Assembly: GCF_003854935.1 (NCBI RefSeq)
Contig: NZ_CP033969.1
Coordinates: 1,674,001 to 1,738,000 of the forward strand
Length of the DNA stretch: 64,000 nt
Direction of reading: 5' to 3'
From: Cupriavidus pauculus
GTDB taxonomy: Bacteria > Pseudomonadota > Gammaproteobacteria > Burkholderiales > Burkholderiaceae
The first letter of the stretch is position 1. Every line of letters starts with the position of its first letter. Both the position numbers and the translations under genes were made by a program. This document shows, in pieces, positions 17,682-26,290 of this stretch. The notes below the pieces were generated by a model. The model saw only the letters and a list, made by a program, of their open reading frames with translations. It had not been told where the DNA came from and did no database searches.

Positions 17682-18229
17682 GGCTGGAATTCCGTCTGCA
17701 GCAGCACGCGGACATCCGGGTCACGCCCCAGACCCAGCCCGACGATTCGCATGCGCGGCCACATGCCCGAGGCCGGCGGGTCGTCCATGATCTCGATCAG
17801 GTAGCGCGGTGCGACAGTGGCGCCGATGACGCCGCCGGGCAGCGCCGGCAGCGTGGCGCCGGTGTAGGTGCCAACCGGGATGCCGAGGTCGCCCGGCGCG
17901 GTGCCTTCGAGCCATGCGCGCCATGCGCTGCGGTCGCCATCGGCCGCGCAGAGACCGCGCTGCGCGCCCAGGCCGCAGGTACCGGCGGCCGGCCACGTGG
18001 CAATCCGCTCCGCGTCGGCGGCAATGGCGGCGAGCAAGTCCGCCTCGGCATCGCGCAGGGCCGCCTCGGCGGCCCGGAATGCGATCTCGCGGTCGAGCGG
18101 CTGGCTCGTGAGGTGCCGCCCGGCCAGCAGGAAGTGCAGGGCGGCGACGCTGACGCCGCCCATCAGGAGCAGCAGCATGGCGACGCATGCCAGCAGCGCG
18201 GTGCCCTGGCTGTGGTGGCGGGTCAACAT
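17678..18229 (-). CDS. pilX: PilX-like minor pilin, divergent copy
   Basis: A 183-residue prepilin-like protein. HSQG|TALLACVAMLLLLMGG near residue 9 is the cleavage region and helix; like other PilX proteins it has no Glu at position 5. The stretch DREIAFRAAEAALRDAEADL is the signature shared with the paralogue at 24705-25346 (DFEIAFQAAEAALRDAEKDI). A GGAGG ribosome-binding site precedes the ATG. It overlaps the upstream pilW-like gene by seven bases and the downstream PilY1 gene by four. Confidence 0.85.
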   Translation of the reverse strand: MLTRHHSQGTALLACVAMLLLLMGGVSVAALHFLLAGRHLTSQPLDREIAFRAAEAALRDAEADLLAAIAADAERIATWPAAGTCGLGAQRGLCAADGDRSAWRAWLEGTAPGDLGIPVGTYTGATLPALPGGVIGATVAPRYLIEIMDDPPASGMWPRMRIVGLGLGRDPDVRVLLQTEFQP

Positions 18230-19164
18230 AGCGCCTCCTGGCAGGGCGACGGATTGCGCAGCCGCACGGTCGTCAGGAAGGCCCGGCGCCGCAGGCGCGA
18301 ATGGGTCGTCGGCTGGAAGGTGTACGCGTCGGCGGTATCGGTACCGTCCATCGGAAACAGCCGAAGCGTCTGCACCGTACCTGGCGCGAGCGTTGGCCGG
18401 TCGCCGCGCACGACCAGCGCGATCTGGACGGCCCGCACCCGGTGCCAGCCACCCGGGCCCTGGGCGTGCCAGGCGTCGGCCGGCACGAAGCGGTCGAGCG
18501 CGCCGTCGCCGTCGATGTCGACGCCATAGCGCAGTTGCATCGTCTCCACGCCGCGCACCAGGGTCCCGGCGGTATGCGCGTCGGACCGCACCCGGTTTCC
18601 CTGCCGGCTCGGATAGCGGCAGAGCAGTTGCGGCACGCCGTCGCCGCCGGTGCCGATATAGAACAGATTGGCCGATGCGTGGTAGGGCGGCCGGCTACCC
18701 TCGGCCGCCACGGCGCGGGCCGGCAGCGGGTAGCCGCCGCAGTCGGTCATCGTGCCGTCGGGAAGGGTGGGATCGGCGGTGAGCCCGCTGCCCGATACGT
18801 GCACCAGCAACGCGTCGCTGGCATGCACGCCCGAGCGGCCGCACTGGAGCCCGGACTGGAGCCCGGACTGGAGCCACGGCAGCGCGCAATCGTCCCGCCC
18901 TTCGACGGGCGAGGCCGGCGCGGCGTGAGCGGGCGCCAGCGCGACATGCGCCGGGATCCATCCGGCCTGCCGGATCGCGTGCGACACGATGGCGAGCGCC
19001 CGCTGCCCGCGTTCTTCGATCAGCACGCTGTCGACCACGCTCGCGTAGGCGTCGCGCACGACCTGCAGGCAGGCCAGCACGGCCAGCATCGCCAACATGC
19101 CCAGCGCGACGCCGACCATCATCCCGGCCAGTGTGAAGCCTGCCGCGCGATGGCGCCCGATCAT
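18223..19164 (-). CDS. pilW: PilW-like minor pilin, divergent copy lacking Glu5
   Basis: A 313-residue PilW. The leader MIGRHRAAG precedes FTLAGMMVGVALGML; position 5 of the mature protein is Gly where pilins normally have Glu. Downstream features match PilW: NLFYIGTGGDGVPQLLCRY, LVRGVETMQLRYGVDIDGDG and ALDRFVPADAWH correspond to LLYVDTGSNGKPALMCKY and VPGVEAFQVLYGIAVNDD in the paralogue. A threefold 12-bp repeat at 18843-18878 encodes LQSGLQSGLQCG. The start is at the ATGA overlap with the pilV-like gene. Loss of Glu5 suggests altered packing with neighbouring subunits. Confidence 0.82.
   Translation of the reverse strand: MIGRHRAAGFTLAGMMVGVALGMLAMLAVLACLQVVRDAYASVVDSVLIEERGQRALAIVSHAIRQAGWIPAHVALAPAHAAPASPVEGRDDCALPWLQSGLQSGLQCGRSGVHASDALLVHVSGSGLTADPTLPDGTMTDCGGYPLPARAVAAEGSRPPYHASANLFYIGTGGDGVPQLLCRYPSRQGNRVRSDAHTAGTLVRGVETMQLRYGVDIDGDGALDRFVPADAWHAQGPGGWHRVRAVQIALVVRGDRPTLAPGTVQTLRLFPMDGTDTADAYTFQPTTHSRLRRRAFLTTVRLRNPSPCQEALC
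18843..18878. repeat. Threefold 12-bp tandem repeat within pilW-like gene
   Basis: ACTGGAGCCCGG occurs twice exactly and a third time with a change near its end. It is in frame, so copy-number change would add or remove four residues (Gln-Ser-Gly-Leu) from the pilin without a frameshift. Confidence 0.85.
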
Positions 19165-19568
19165 GGCCGCACCCACAACGCGACGTGGGTGGCCGGCGCC
19201 GCCATGTCGAACGGCGAGCCAGCGCGGGCCGACGGCAGCCGGGCGACAGCGAACCGCTCTCCCGGCGCGCAACCGTCACCGGCCATCGGCGCCCCGCACA
19301 GCGCGATGCCGTCGGCATCGCCGCCGATCAGCGTCCAGCGGTCCGGGCCGGCTTCCGCCTGTTCGGCGACAACCCGCAGCGTGCCGTTCAGCCGTTCGAG
19401 ATCGCCGCTCCAGCGTAGCCAACTGCTGCCGAGCATCGCAAGCGGCAGCGCGCCCAGGCCCACCAGCGCCAGGCAGACCAGCGATTCAACAAGCACGTCA
19501 CCGCCCGCGCGAGCGCGAAGCGGCCGTAGGGCAGGGCGGTGCAGCGGGCAGGGAACAGCCGAAGACAT
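19161..19568 (-). CDS. pilV: PilV-like minor pilin, divergent copy
   Basis: A 135-residue prepilin, short for PilV. A basic, proline-rich leader of about 23 residues ends in AGG, followed by DVLVESLVCLALVGLGALPLAML with Glu at mature position 6 or 5 depending on which Gly is cleaved. The globular part is small, with a single Cys pair (LCGAPMAGDGC). It is the first gene of the divergent operon and overlaps pilW (ATGA). The 154 bp upstream of it (19569-19722) separate the two pilin operons; I see no terminator or clear promoter in that gap, so transcription may continue from the first operon. Confidence 0.75.
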   Translation of the reverse strand: MSSAVPCPLHRPALRPLRARAGGDVLVESLVCLALVGLGALPLAMLGSSWLRWSGDLERLNGTLRVVAEQAEAGPDRWTLIGGDADGIALCGAPMAGDGCAPGERFAVARLPSARAGSPFDMAAPATHVALWVRP

Positions 19569-19722
19569 GGCGCATCGGTTCGGTCGGAACGGATGGCCAA
19601 GATAGCGGCGAAAGCGGGGTCGAAACGTGTCGGGACGTTGCGGGGTTGCGTCAATGTGTGTCCGAGCCGGGCTCGGAACTGGCCGGGGGCGGCCGCTCCC
19701 GCCCTCGGCCGCGCCAGCCAGG

Positions 19723-20280
19723 CTACTGGTTGATCGTCGGCATCACGCAGTACTGCGTGTCGGCGGCGGGATTGCAGACCCGGGCCCGCCCGAGGGGACT
19801 GACTTCGACGAGTCGCCGCGCGTCGCCCAGCGTGAACATGATTGCCATCGCCATTTGCGCCTTGTTGGCCGACTGCGAATAGCCGATTGGCGAAAACGAG
19901 ATGTACTTGTAGCCGTTCGTGGCGTCGTAGGCGTACTCCATGCCGTCCGGCAGCGGGTCGTACTGCGCGATGAGCGTGTCCGTGCCGTTGTACTTGCCGT
20001 CAGGCGACGCATGCTCGTTGAAGACCTGCCAGCCCTTCTTCCAGTCTTCGTCGACCGGCGCCACCGTGATGTAGCTGTTGCTGGCCGCTGCCACGGTGCG
20101 CGCCTTGGTCAATGCCGCGTTCAGGCTGTCCGCCGTGGTCAGCAGCCGCTGGTTCTTCATGAACGTGGCCATGCTGGGCACGGCGAAGCCGACGATGACC
20201 GCGGCTACCGCGATCGTGGTCATCAACTCGATCAGCGTGAAGCCGCGATGGCGCGGCAGCCTTTGCCGGGTAGCGGTCAT
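19723..20280 (-). CDS. fimT: FimT/GspH-type minor pilin
   Basis: A 185-residue prepilin with leader MTATRQRLPRHRG and mature start FTLIELMTTIAVAAVIVGFAVPSM (Glu5 present). The GspH/FimT domain follows: the QRLLTTADSLNAALTKARTVAAA helix, then VAPVDEDWKKGWQVF and SFSPIGYS. The C terminus RVCNPAADTQYC holds the usual Cys pair and the basic region that binds DNA in characterised FimT proteins. It lies five bases after pilE and ends the canonical minor-pilin operon. Confidence 0.9.
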   Translation of the reverse strand: MTATRQRLPRHRGFTLIELMTTIAVAAVIVGFAVPSMATFMKNQRLLTTADSLNAALTKARTVAAASNSYITVAPVDEDWKKGWQVFNEHASPDGKYNGTDTLIAQYDPLPDGMEYAYDATNGYKYISFSPIGYSQSANKAQMAMAIMFTLGDARRLVEVSPLGRARVCNPAADTQYCVMPTINQ

Positions 20281-20285
20281 GGCGG

Positions 20286-20750
20286 TCACCAGCAGTTGGG
20301 GACGGACTTGGGCGCCGTGCTGCCGATGGCGACCAGCTTCTCGTTGGTGCTGCGCAGTACCAGCGCGTCGCACGTGGGATCGTCGAAGCCGGCATTCGGC
20401 TTTGCACGCAGCTCCACGCACTGCCCGTCGTTGGGTGTCCCGGCACCGGTGCAGGGAATCGCCGAGATCGTGTACTTTGCGCCGGTGGGGTTGTCGCCCG
20501 AGTATTTCTTGTAGCCGTCCCAGGTGACGGTCGTGCCGGCGGCGTAGTAGGTATTCACCTGCGAAAAATGCCGCTCGAAAAGCTGCATGTTTTCCATCAG
20601 CGCCGCCTTGGCTTCGGTGCGCCGACCCTTGCGGATGAATTCCTGGTAGGACGGGTAGGCAATCGCGGCCAGGATGCCGATGACGGTGACCGTCACCATC
20701 AGTTCCATCAGCGTGAAGCCGGCTTGCCGGCCCCGCAGTCGAGTATGCAT
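20286..20750 (-). CDS. pilE: PilE-type minor pilin
   Basis: A 154-residue type IV prepilin with leader MHTRLRGRQAG and mature start FTLMELMVTVTVIGILAAIAYPSY, a textbook N-terminal helix. The globular domain starts ENMQLFERHFSQVNTYY and has the disulfide-bearing DPTCDALVLRST and a terminal NCW. The ATG at 20750 is preferred over the one at 20762 because GGAG lies six bases upstream of it. The upstream ATG forms an ATGA overlap with the PilY1 stop, so either start would be coupled. Confidence 0.92.
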   Translation of the reverse strand: MHTRLRGRQAGFTLMELMVTVTVIGILAAIAYPSYQEFIRKGRRTEAKAALMENMQLFERHFSQVNTYYAAGTTVTWDGYKKYSGDNPTGAKYTISAIPCTGAGTPNDGQCVELRAKPNAGFDDPTCDALVLRSTNEKLVAIGSTAPKSVPNCW

Positions 20751-20761
20751 CGCGGGCTCCA

Positions 20762-23700
20762 TCAGTCAATCTTGAAGTTGCGGACTTCGCGCCAGCTCTG
20801 GCGGCCCGGGCGCTTCTTCTGGCCGGGGTCGGTCGGGCCGCCGCCCGACGTGGAGATGGTGCCGTCGGCGCCGAAGCTCAGGGCCATCGTCTTGGTGGTC
20901 TGGATGTAGCCGCCGACTGAGCCGCGCGGGTCCGAGCTGCGTGTCACGACGATGATCGTCGGCGCGCCGAGCAGGCCGTTGGACGACTGGATGCCCGATG
21001 TGCCGTTCACCGGCAGCCCCGTCAGCGTGTTCAGCGTGTAGCTGCGGCTGCCGCCGGCGGTGTTGCAGGCGTCGACGGCCGTGTAGATCGAGTTGAAGTA
21101 AACAAGGCCGCCAGACAGCGCCGCCGAGGTGATCTGGCGCTCGGTCTTGTCCAGGAAGTCCATTACCCAGCCGGGCTTGCGCAGACCCACGAAGCCCGGC
21201 GCGATCGCCGTGCCGGTGAACTGGATCGTCGAGCCGTCGGCGCTGTACTTCAGCGTCAGCGGGTTCAGGGCGCTGCGGTTGCCGGCATACGACAGCGTGT
21301 TGTCGTCGTAGATGCCGTAGAAGGCGTTGCCCGACGTCGGGTTGGGTGCGGTGTCGGCCAGTTCGTAGTACTTGCCGGTACCGAACAACACCATGTAGCC
21401 GCCCGGCGCATAGGTCACCGAAGGCTGCATCGTGATGGGCTGGCGCGTGCCCGTGGTCTTGTCGGTGGCAATGAACATCGGCTTGCCGGGGTAGCCGCCA
21501 TAGGCCGGCAGGGCGCCCTTCTCGCCGGCGTTCCACGTGTCGCTGGTGCCGGAGAGCGCGAACTTCCAGAGGTTGCCCTGCAGGTCGCCCGCGTAGGCGG
21601 CCAGCGCGGTGCCGTTCGCGCCGGCGACCACGGCAGGCGTGCTCAGGCCGTTGGCGGTGGAGTAGGGCGGGACCGCGGCCGGCACGGGCGTCTTGATCTT
21701 CCAGTAGTTGACGCCTTCCAGCCAGTTCTCGGAGGGCGCCTTGTCCAGCGACAGGATGAACAGCACCGCGGGGGCGTCGGCGTCGTAGGACTTGTCTTCC
21801 AGGTTCGCGTTGATGCCGTTGCCCACGATCACGTACCAGCCATACTGCGGCACGCCCTTGCTGTCCTTGCCCTTCATGAGCTTGGCGATCTGGGGCCGGC
21901 CCATGACGTTGCCCATGTCCTTGTCATGCTGGTCGGTGAACTCCCACAGCACATTGGCGGCGCCGAAGCTGTCCGGGGCGGTCACGTCCAGCGCGAACAC
22001 GCCCTGGGCGCCGCCGCCAAAGCCAGCGGTCAGCACCGACTTCCACTTGTCGCCGATCTGGGCTTCGGTGATCGTCGGCGTGGCATCGACATAGGGCCGG
22101 TGGTTGTAGGTGCGTGAGGTCAGCTGGTTCAGGGTGCCGTACAGCGCGTTGGGCACGTAGGCCAGCACTTCGTCGCCGGTCTCGGCATTGAAGCCGTGCA
22201 GCATGCCGTCATTGGCGCCGACGTAGACCACCGGTGTGCGCGACTGGTAGGTCGAGTAGAACGTGCTGTAGCCGGTGCCCGGACGCAGGGGGGCGGGGGC
22301 GCCAACGTACACGGGGCCCGAGTTGATGATGTCGCCGAGCCGGGTCTGGCGCTGGCGGAACAAGCCGCCGTTGCCGGCGCCGTCATTCTCCTGGCTGCGG
22401 TCGCCGCGCAGGTAGTCCACGCGCCTGCTGCCCAGGCCGTCGGCGCTGCCGGTTTCGGGATTCAGGTTCAGCGCCGTTTGCTGGTCCTTCGACAGGCTGT
22501 CCCACAGGAACGGCGCGCCGGTGCCGGTCTGGCTGTTCAGCGTATAGATGACGCGCGAGGCCGGAGTGCGCCCCGCGAGCTTCGCACCGGCTTCCCACTT
22601 CTGGGTGCCGGACACGCTCACCGTGCCGTCGGTGCCGCGCACCAGCGGGAAGGCCGTCAGCTTGCCGTTCCACTGGCTGTCGAAGCCCGGGGTGTAGACG
22701 GTCTGGTCGGTGAAGACGGTGTTGCTGCTCAGCGCGATGCCGGACAGTGTGCCGCCGGAGTTGGCCACCACGTCGAACACCTTGCGGATCGACCGGATCA
22801 TGTCGGCCGGCTGGCTGGCCAGGAACCAGTTGGTCGGCAGTTTCGAACCGGGGGCCGTTTCCCATTCGGTATTGGTCTTGGTCAGCTTGCCGTTGACCAG
22901 TGTCTGGAACGGGTTGCCATCGTTGTTGCCTCCGTCCTTGAGGGCGTTCAGGAAGCCGCCGTACTTGGCCGCCAGGTAGATCTGGCTGCGGCGCTGCGCG
23001 TCGCCTACCGTGCCGTTGCCCGCCTCGTTGACGTCGATGCCGAAAGTGGTGACGCGGGCGTCCGGCATGTCGGGACGGAAGGCGGCCGTGTGCGCCCAGT
23101 ACGCCACGCCCGCCATGTAGTAGGACGAGTTCGACGAGCTCGGGTGCCCCCTCGAGAGCATGTTGGCGATGGTGGTGCTGGTATCCGCGTACGGGTTGCC
23201 TACGTCGGGACTGTTCATTTCCATGGCCTGGACGCGCTTGGTCCAGTCGACAACGTCGAAGCCGCTGTAGCTGTCCACGGCCCGCGTCGGATCGCCGCGC
23301 CCGGTGTAGGTGTTGCCGGGCACGTAGTTGTCCTGGTGGGTGTTGATGTCGCCGATCGTCAGCACGTAGTTGCGCTGGCATTTGTTCAGCATCGGGTCGA
23401 CGTTCCAGGACGAGTAGACCGCGAAGTTGTCGGTGTTGGCCGTGGTCAGGTTATTGACCGCTTCCGGCGTGGGACCCTTGTTGTGGAACTGCAGGTAGCG
23501 GATGGATTCGTAGAACAGTTCGCTCAGCGGGTCGTAGGTCTTGTACGAGCCGGTCGGGTTGTCGGTCGGCTTGCCAAGGCTGGTAATCGTCGTTCGGCCA
23601 AATTTGTTCAGGTAATTGACCACGCCGCTGTTGCCCGTGCTGTCGCCGAGCGGGTTGGCCGCGAAGACGCCGTAGGCATCCCATTCCTTGGCGGTGTTCG

Positions 23701-24640
23701 TGATGGTCTTGAGGTCGGTGTTGACGGCCGAATTGCCCAGGTACTTCATCGGCGCACGCAGCACACCGCCGTAGCGTTCGTTCTGCGCCAGGTTGCCGTT
23801 GTTGTAGTTGTCGTTCAGGTAGCCGAACGCCGCAAAGCGCACGCGCTCGGCGTTGCGCTGCATTTCGCCCACCGGCTTGTAGTTGGTGCCGTCGTAGCTG
23901 TAGCAGAGATCGGTCCGGGACGTGGCTTCGTTGCTGTCGCAAACCTGCACTTGCACCCGGTACGAGCGGCGTTCCGTCAGGTTCCCCCGTCGGTCGACCT
24001 GGTCCGCGTACTGGCCCAGGCTGCTGCAGCTCAATCCGTTGCTATCCGAGTTGGCGAAGAAGATATGGTTGCCACATGACGCCATGTACAGGGTGGAGTA
24101 CGTGTATGGCGTGACTTCGCTGGGCGATACGCCATTGGCATTCTTCGACAGTGTCTTCAGCGGGAAATAGCTGCCGCTCTTGAAGAAGTCTGCCTGCAGC
24201 ACGGCGCGCTGGAGCACGGTCTGGGTGCGGGTGTCGACCACGCGGTCGCCGCCGGTCATGGCCAGCCGCAGCATGTCGATGGCCGACGAGGCCGCCCAGT
24301 TCATGAAGTTGCCGCTGAACTGGCCAGAGCAGGTGCGGGTTGCCGACGCATTGCCGCTGATCGTGAAGTAGCCGTTCGTGGCATCGTACGCGTAGCACTT
24401 GCCGCTGTTGAAGTAGCCGACGTACTCGGTGTTGGCGCTGTATGCGCCGCGGTACGCCACGCCCGTGGTCGGAAACTCCACGGACAGCGCCAGCATCAGG
24501 TTCGGATGCAGGTTCTGCACCTTGCCATAGAGCGGCGTCTTGGCGATATCGACCGTCGGGACGGTCGGGGTCGTGGCGGCGCCGGCGAGCGTTGCCCAGC
24601 ACAGGGCAACCAGCGGCAGCAATCGGTTCAGGATCTTCAT
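20762..24640 (-). CDS. pilY1: Type IV pilus tip adhesin PilY1
   Basis: A 1292-residue exported protein with signal peptide (LLPLVALCWATLAGA). The N-terminal half (to about residue 700) resembles the PilY1 von Willebrand-like region but I could not place an undoubted MIDAS motif. The C-terminal half is the beta-propeller: VVYVGANDGMLHGFNAETGDEVLAYVPN, GGGAQGVFALDVTAP, YGWYVIVGNGIN, AYAGDLQGNLWKFAL and YMVLFGTGKYYEL. The acidic NANLEDKSYDADAP could be the calcium loop. It presumably caps minor pilins and controls extension, retraction and adhesion. It sits between pilX and pilE in the canonical operon. Confidence 0.93.
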   Translation of the reverse strand: MKILNRLLPLVALCWATLAGAATTPTVPTVDIAKTPLYGKVQNLHPNLMLALSVEFPTTGVAYRGAYSANTEYVGYFNSGKCYAYDATNGYFTISGNASATRTCSGQFSGNFMNWAASSAIDMLRLAMTGGDRVVDTRTQTVLQRAVLQADFFKSGSYFPLKTLSKNANGVSPSEVTPYTYSTLYMASCGNHIFFANSDSNGLSCSSLGQYADQVDRRGNLTERRSYRVQVQVCDSNEATSRTDLCYSYDGTNYKPVGEMQRNAERVRFAAFGYLNDNYNNGNLAQNERYGGVLRAPMKYLGNSAVNTDLKTITNTAKEWDAYGVFAANPLGDSTGNSGVVNYLNKFGRTTITSLGKPTDNPTGSYKTYDPLSELFYESIRYLQFHNKGPTPEAVNNLTTANTDNFAVYSSWNVDPMLNKCQRNYVLTIGDINTHQDNYVPGNTYTGRGDPTRAVDSYSGFDVVDWTKRVQAMEMNSPDVGNPYADTSTTIANMLSRGHPSSSNSSYYMAGVAYWAHTAAFRPDMPDARVTTFGIDVNEAGNGTVGDAQRRSQIYLAAKYGGFLNALKDGGNNDGNPFQTLVNGKLTKTNTEWETAPGSKLPTNWFLASQPADMIRSIRKVFDVVANSGGTLSGIALSSNTVFTDQTVYTPGFDSQWNGKLTAFPLVRGTDGTVSVSGTQKWEAGAKLAGRTPASRVIYTLNSQTGTGAPFLWDSLSKDQQTALNLNPETGSADGLGSRRVDYLRGDRSQENDGAGNGGLFRQRQTRLGDIINSGPVYVGAPAPLRPGTGYSTFYSTYQSRTPVVYVGANDGMLHGFNAETGDEVLAYVPNALYGTLNQLTSRTYNHRPYVDATPTITEAQIGDKWKSVLTAGFGGGAQGVFALDVTAPDSFGAANVLWEFTDQHDKDMGNVMGRPQIAKLMKGKDSKGVPQYGWYVIVGNGINANLEDKSYDADAPAVLFILSLDKAPSENWLEGVNYWKIKTPVPAAVPPYSTANGLSTPAVVAGANGTALAAYAGDLQGNLWKFALSGTSDTWNAGEKGALPAYGGYPGKPMFIATDKTTGTRQPITMQPSVTYAPGGYMVLFGTGKYYELADTAPNPTSGNAFYGIYDDNTLSYAGNRSALNPLTLKYSADGSTIQFTGTAIAPGFVGLRKPGWVMDFLDKTERQITSAALSGGLVYFNSIYTAVDACNTAGGSRSYTLNTLTGLPVNGTSGIQSSNGLLGAPTIIVVTRSSDPRGSVGGYIQTTKTMALSFGADGTISTSGGGPTDPGQKKRPGRQSWREVRNFKID

Positions 24641-24704
24641 GATGTAGGTCCCGTTGCGTGTAGGCAGAAGCGAAGCGGTTGGGAGATCGGGCCGGCGGCC
24701 CGCA

Positions 24705-25346
24705 TCACGTGGCGGACGGCTGTAGCTGGCCCCGCCGATAGTAGGTCTGCACCACCGCGCGCGTGGTGTCGTTCGGCCCGAATCCCACGGCGGTGACGCG
24801 ATAGATGAACGACGGCGGCGACTGCGTGCCGGTGGCATCCTCGCCCAGTTCGGTGTCCTGGAAGATCTCGATCAGGTAGCGGGGCTTGCGGGCCGGGGTC
24901 AGGCCCGCGCCGGTAGGGAAGGCCAGGCCGGTGAACGTGCCATATTCCACCGTCCGTTGGCCAACCTTGGTTGTCCAGTCGACCTGGTCCCAGATGTTCG
25001 TGGTGGTCCAGGTGTCCGTGGTGTCGCACAGTCCCAGCGTGGGGTCGGCCTTGCTGGTGCCCGTGCCGCAACCGACCATGAAGCCTTTGGGCGCGGTGGG
25101 GATGAACGAGTCGGCCCGGCTGCCGGATTCGATATCCTTCTCGGCGTCGCGCAGTGCTGCCTCGGCGGCCTGGAAGGCGATCTCGAAGTCGCGCTGGTTG
25201 CGCGAGCTGCGCTTGGTGTCGAGCGCGGCCCGGGCGCCGGCGATGGCGAGCATCGTGATGACCAGCAGCATGATCACGGCGGTGATCAGTGCGATGCCCT
25301 GCTCCCGGCGGGGCGCCAGCCTGTTGACGCGGGTCGTCAGAAGCAT
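24705..25346 (-). CDS. pilX: PilX minor pilin
   Basis: A 213-residue PilX. A basic leader ending REQG precedes IALITAVIMLLVITMLAIAGARAAL, which lacks Glu5 as is usual for PilX. The DFEIAFQAAEAALRDAEKDIE signature follows. The C terminus RAVVQTYYRRGQ is the family end. GGGAG precedes the ATG, and the gene overlaps the end of pilW by ten bases. It is about 65 bp upstream of pilY1, its usual partner in the priming complex. Confidence 0.92.
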   Translation of the reverse strand: MLLTTRVNRLAPRREQGIALITAVIMLLVITMLAIAGARAALDTKRSSRNQRDFEIAFQAAEAALRDAEKDIESGSRADSFIPTAPKGFMVGCGTGTSKADPTLGLCDTTDTWTTTNIWDQVDWTTKVGQRTVEYGTFTGLAFPTGAGLTPARKPRYLIEIFQDTELGEDATGTQSPPSFIYRVTAVGFGPNDTTRAVVQTYYRRGQLQPSAT

Positions 25347-26290
25347 AGGACGTCTCCCTTGTAGCAGGTGAGGTAGTTGTGCAACTGCACAGTGGCCGTG
25401 TAGAGCTTGCGTGCGGCCTTCGTATCGACCTTCGGTACGTACGAGGCGTCCGGCAGGCTCGAACCCAGCGTGCCAAACAGATTGAAGGTGCCGGCGTCGG
25501 TGCCGGTGGCGTTGAGGTTGTCGGTCCTGACGACCATTGCCACCTTGGCCGTCAGGACCATGTCCCATTCGTTCGTGCCGATCTGGTCCGCGGTCACGAA
25601 CTTGTCCGGGACTTCGTCGTCGTTGACAGCAATGCCGTACAGCACCTGGAACGCTTCCACGCCGGGCACCAGTTCCTGGGTGACGTAGCTGTCTGGCACC
25701 ACCGCGCCGTTCTTGCGCTCGGGGTACTTGCACATCAGCGCCGGCTTGCCGTTGCTGCCCGTGTCGACGTAGAGCAGGGCCAGGCCGCGTTGCTTGGCGG
25801 CGGTGTTCTTGTTCTTCTCGTCGAGGGCGCCGACGGCCATGCCCGCGCAGTCCACAACGGAGCCGTCCGGCGTACCGTCGGGATTCGAGATGCCGAAGAA
25901 GCGGATCATCACTGCGTCGCTGTTGTTGATCGCCACGCCGCCGCTGCAGGTCACGCGCTGCAGTCCGTTTGCATCGGGCGTGATCTGAGGCGCCGCGCAA
26001 TGGTCCTTGCCGTCGATCATCGGGTCGTCGACCGTCATCAGGCCCCCGCCGCCGCTGGCAGGCGGGGTGAAGGCGGTTTGCCGCAGCATCCGGGTGACCA
26101 CCGAAATGGCGAAGTTGCCACGCTCTTGCAGGTTGGCGCTGTCATCGATGGTCGCGTAGCTGTTGCGACTCATCATGTAGAACGCCAGGCCGGCCGACAG
26201 CAGCAGCAGCGACAGCACCAGCGTGACCATCAGCTCGACCAGCGTGTAGCCGCCGGAGCGGCGCCGGGTGGTTGGAATCGTACGGCGCAT
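25337..26290 (-). CDS. pilW: PilW minor pilin
   Basis: A 317-residue PilW. Leader MRRTIPTTRRRSGG then YTLVELMVTLVLSLLLLSAGLAFY, with Glu5 present. Conserved downstream parts are NLQERGNFAISVVTRMLRQ, GLALLYVDTGSNGKPALMCKY and LVPGVEAFQVLYGI. Cysteines near the C terminus (YLTCYKGDVLCF) likely form a disulfide. The start overlaps the pilV stop (ATGA). Confidence 0.93.
   Translation of the reverse strand: MRRTIPTTRRRSGGYTLVELMVTLVLSLLLLSAGLAFYMMSRNSYATIDDSANLQERGNFAISVVTRMLRQTAFTPPASGGGGLMTVDDPMIDGKDHCAAPQITPDANGLQRVTCSGGVAINNSDAVMIRFFGISNPDGTPDGSVVDCAGMAVGALDEKNKNTAAKQRGLALLYVDTGSNGKPALMCKYPERKNGAVVPDSYVTQELVPGVEAFQVLYGIAVNDDEVPDKFVTADQIGTNEWDMVLTAKVAMVVRTDNLNATGTDAGTFNLFGTLGSSLPDASYVPKVDTKAARKLYTATVQLHNYLTCYKGDVLCF

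Noticed and set aside
22196-24079. 627-codon plus-strand frame opposite pilY1
   Set aside because: Antisense shadow; composition is Val/Arg/His-rich and the pilY1 frame is fully supported.
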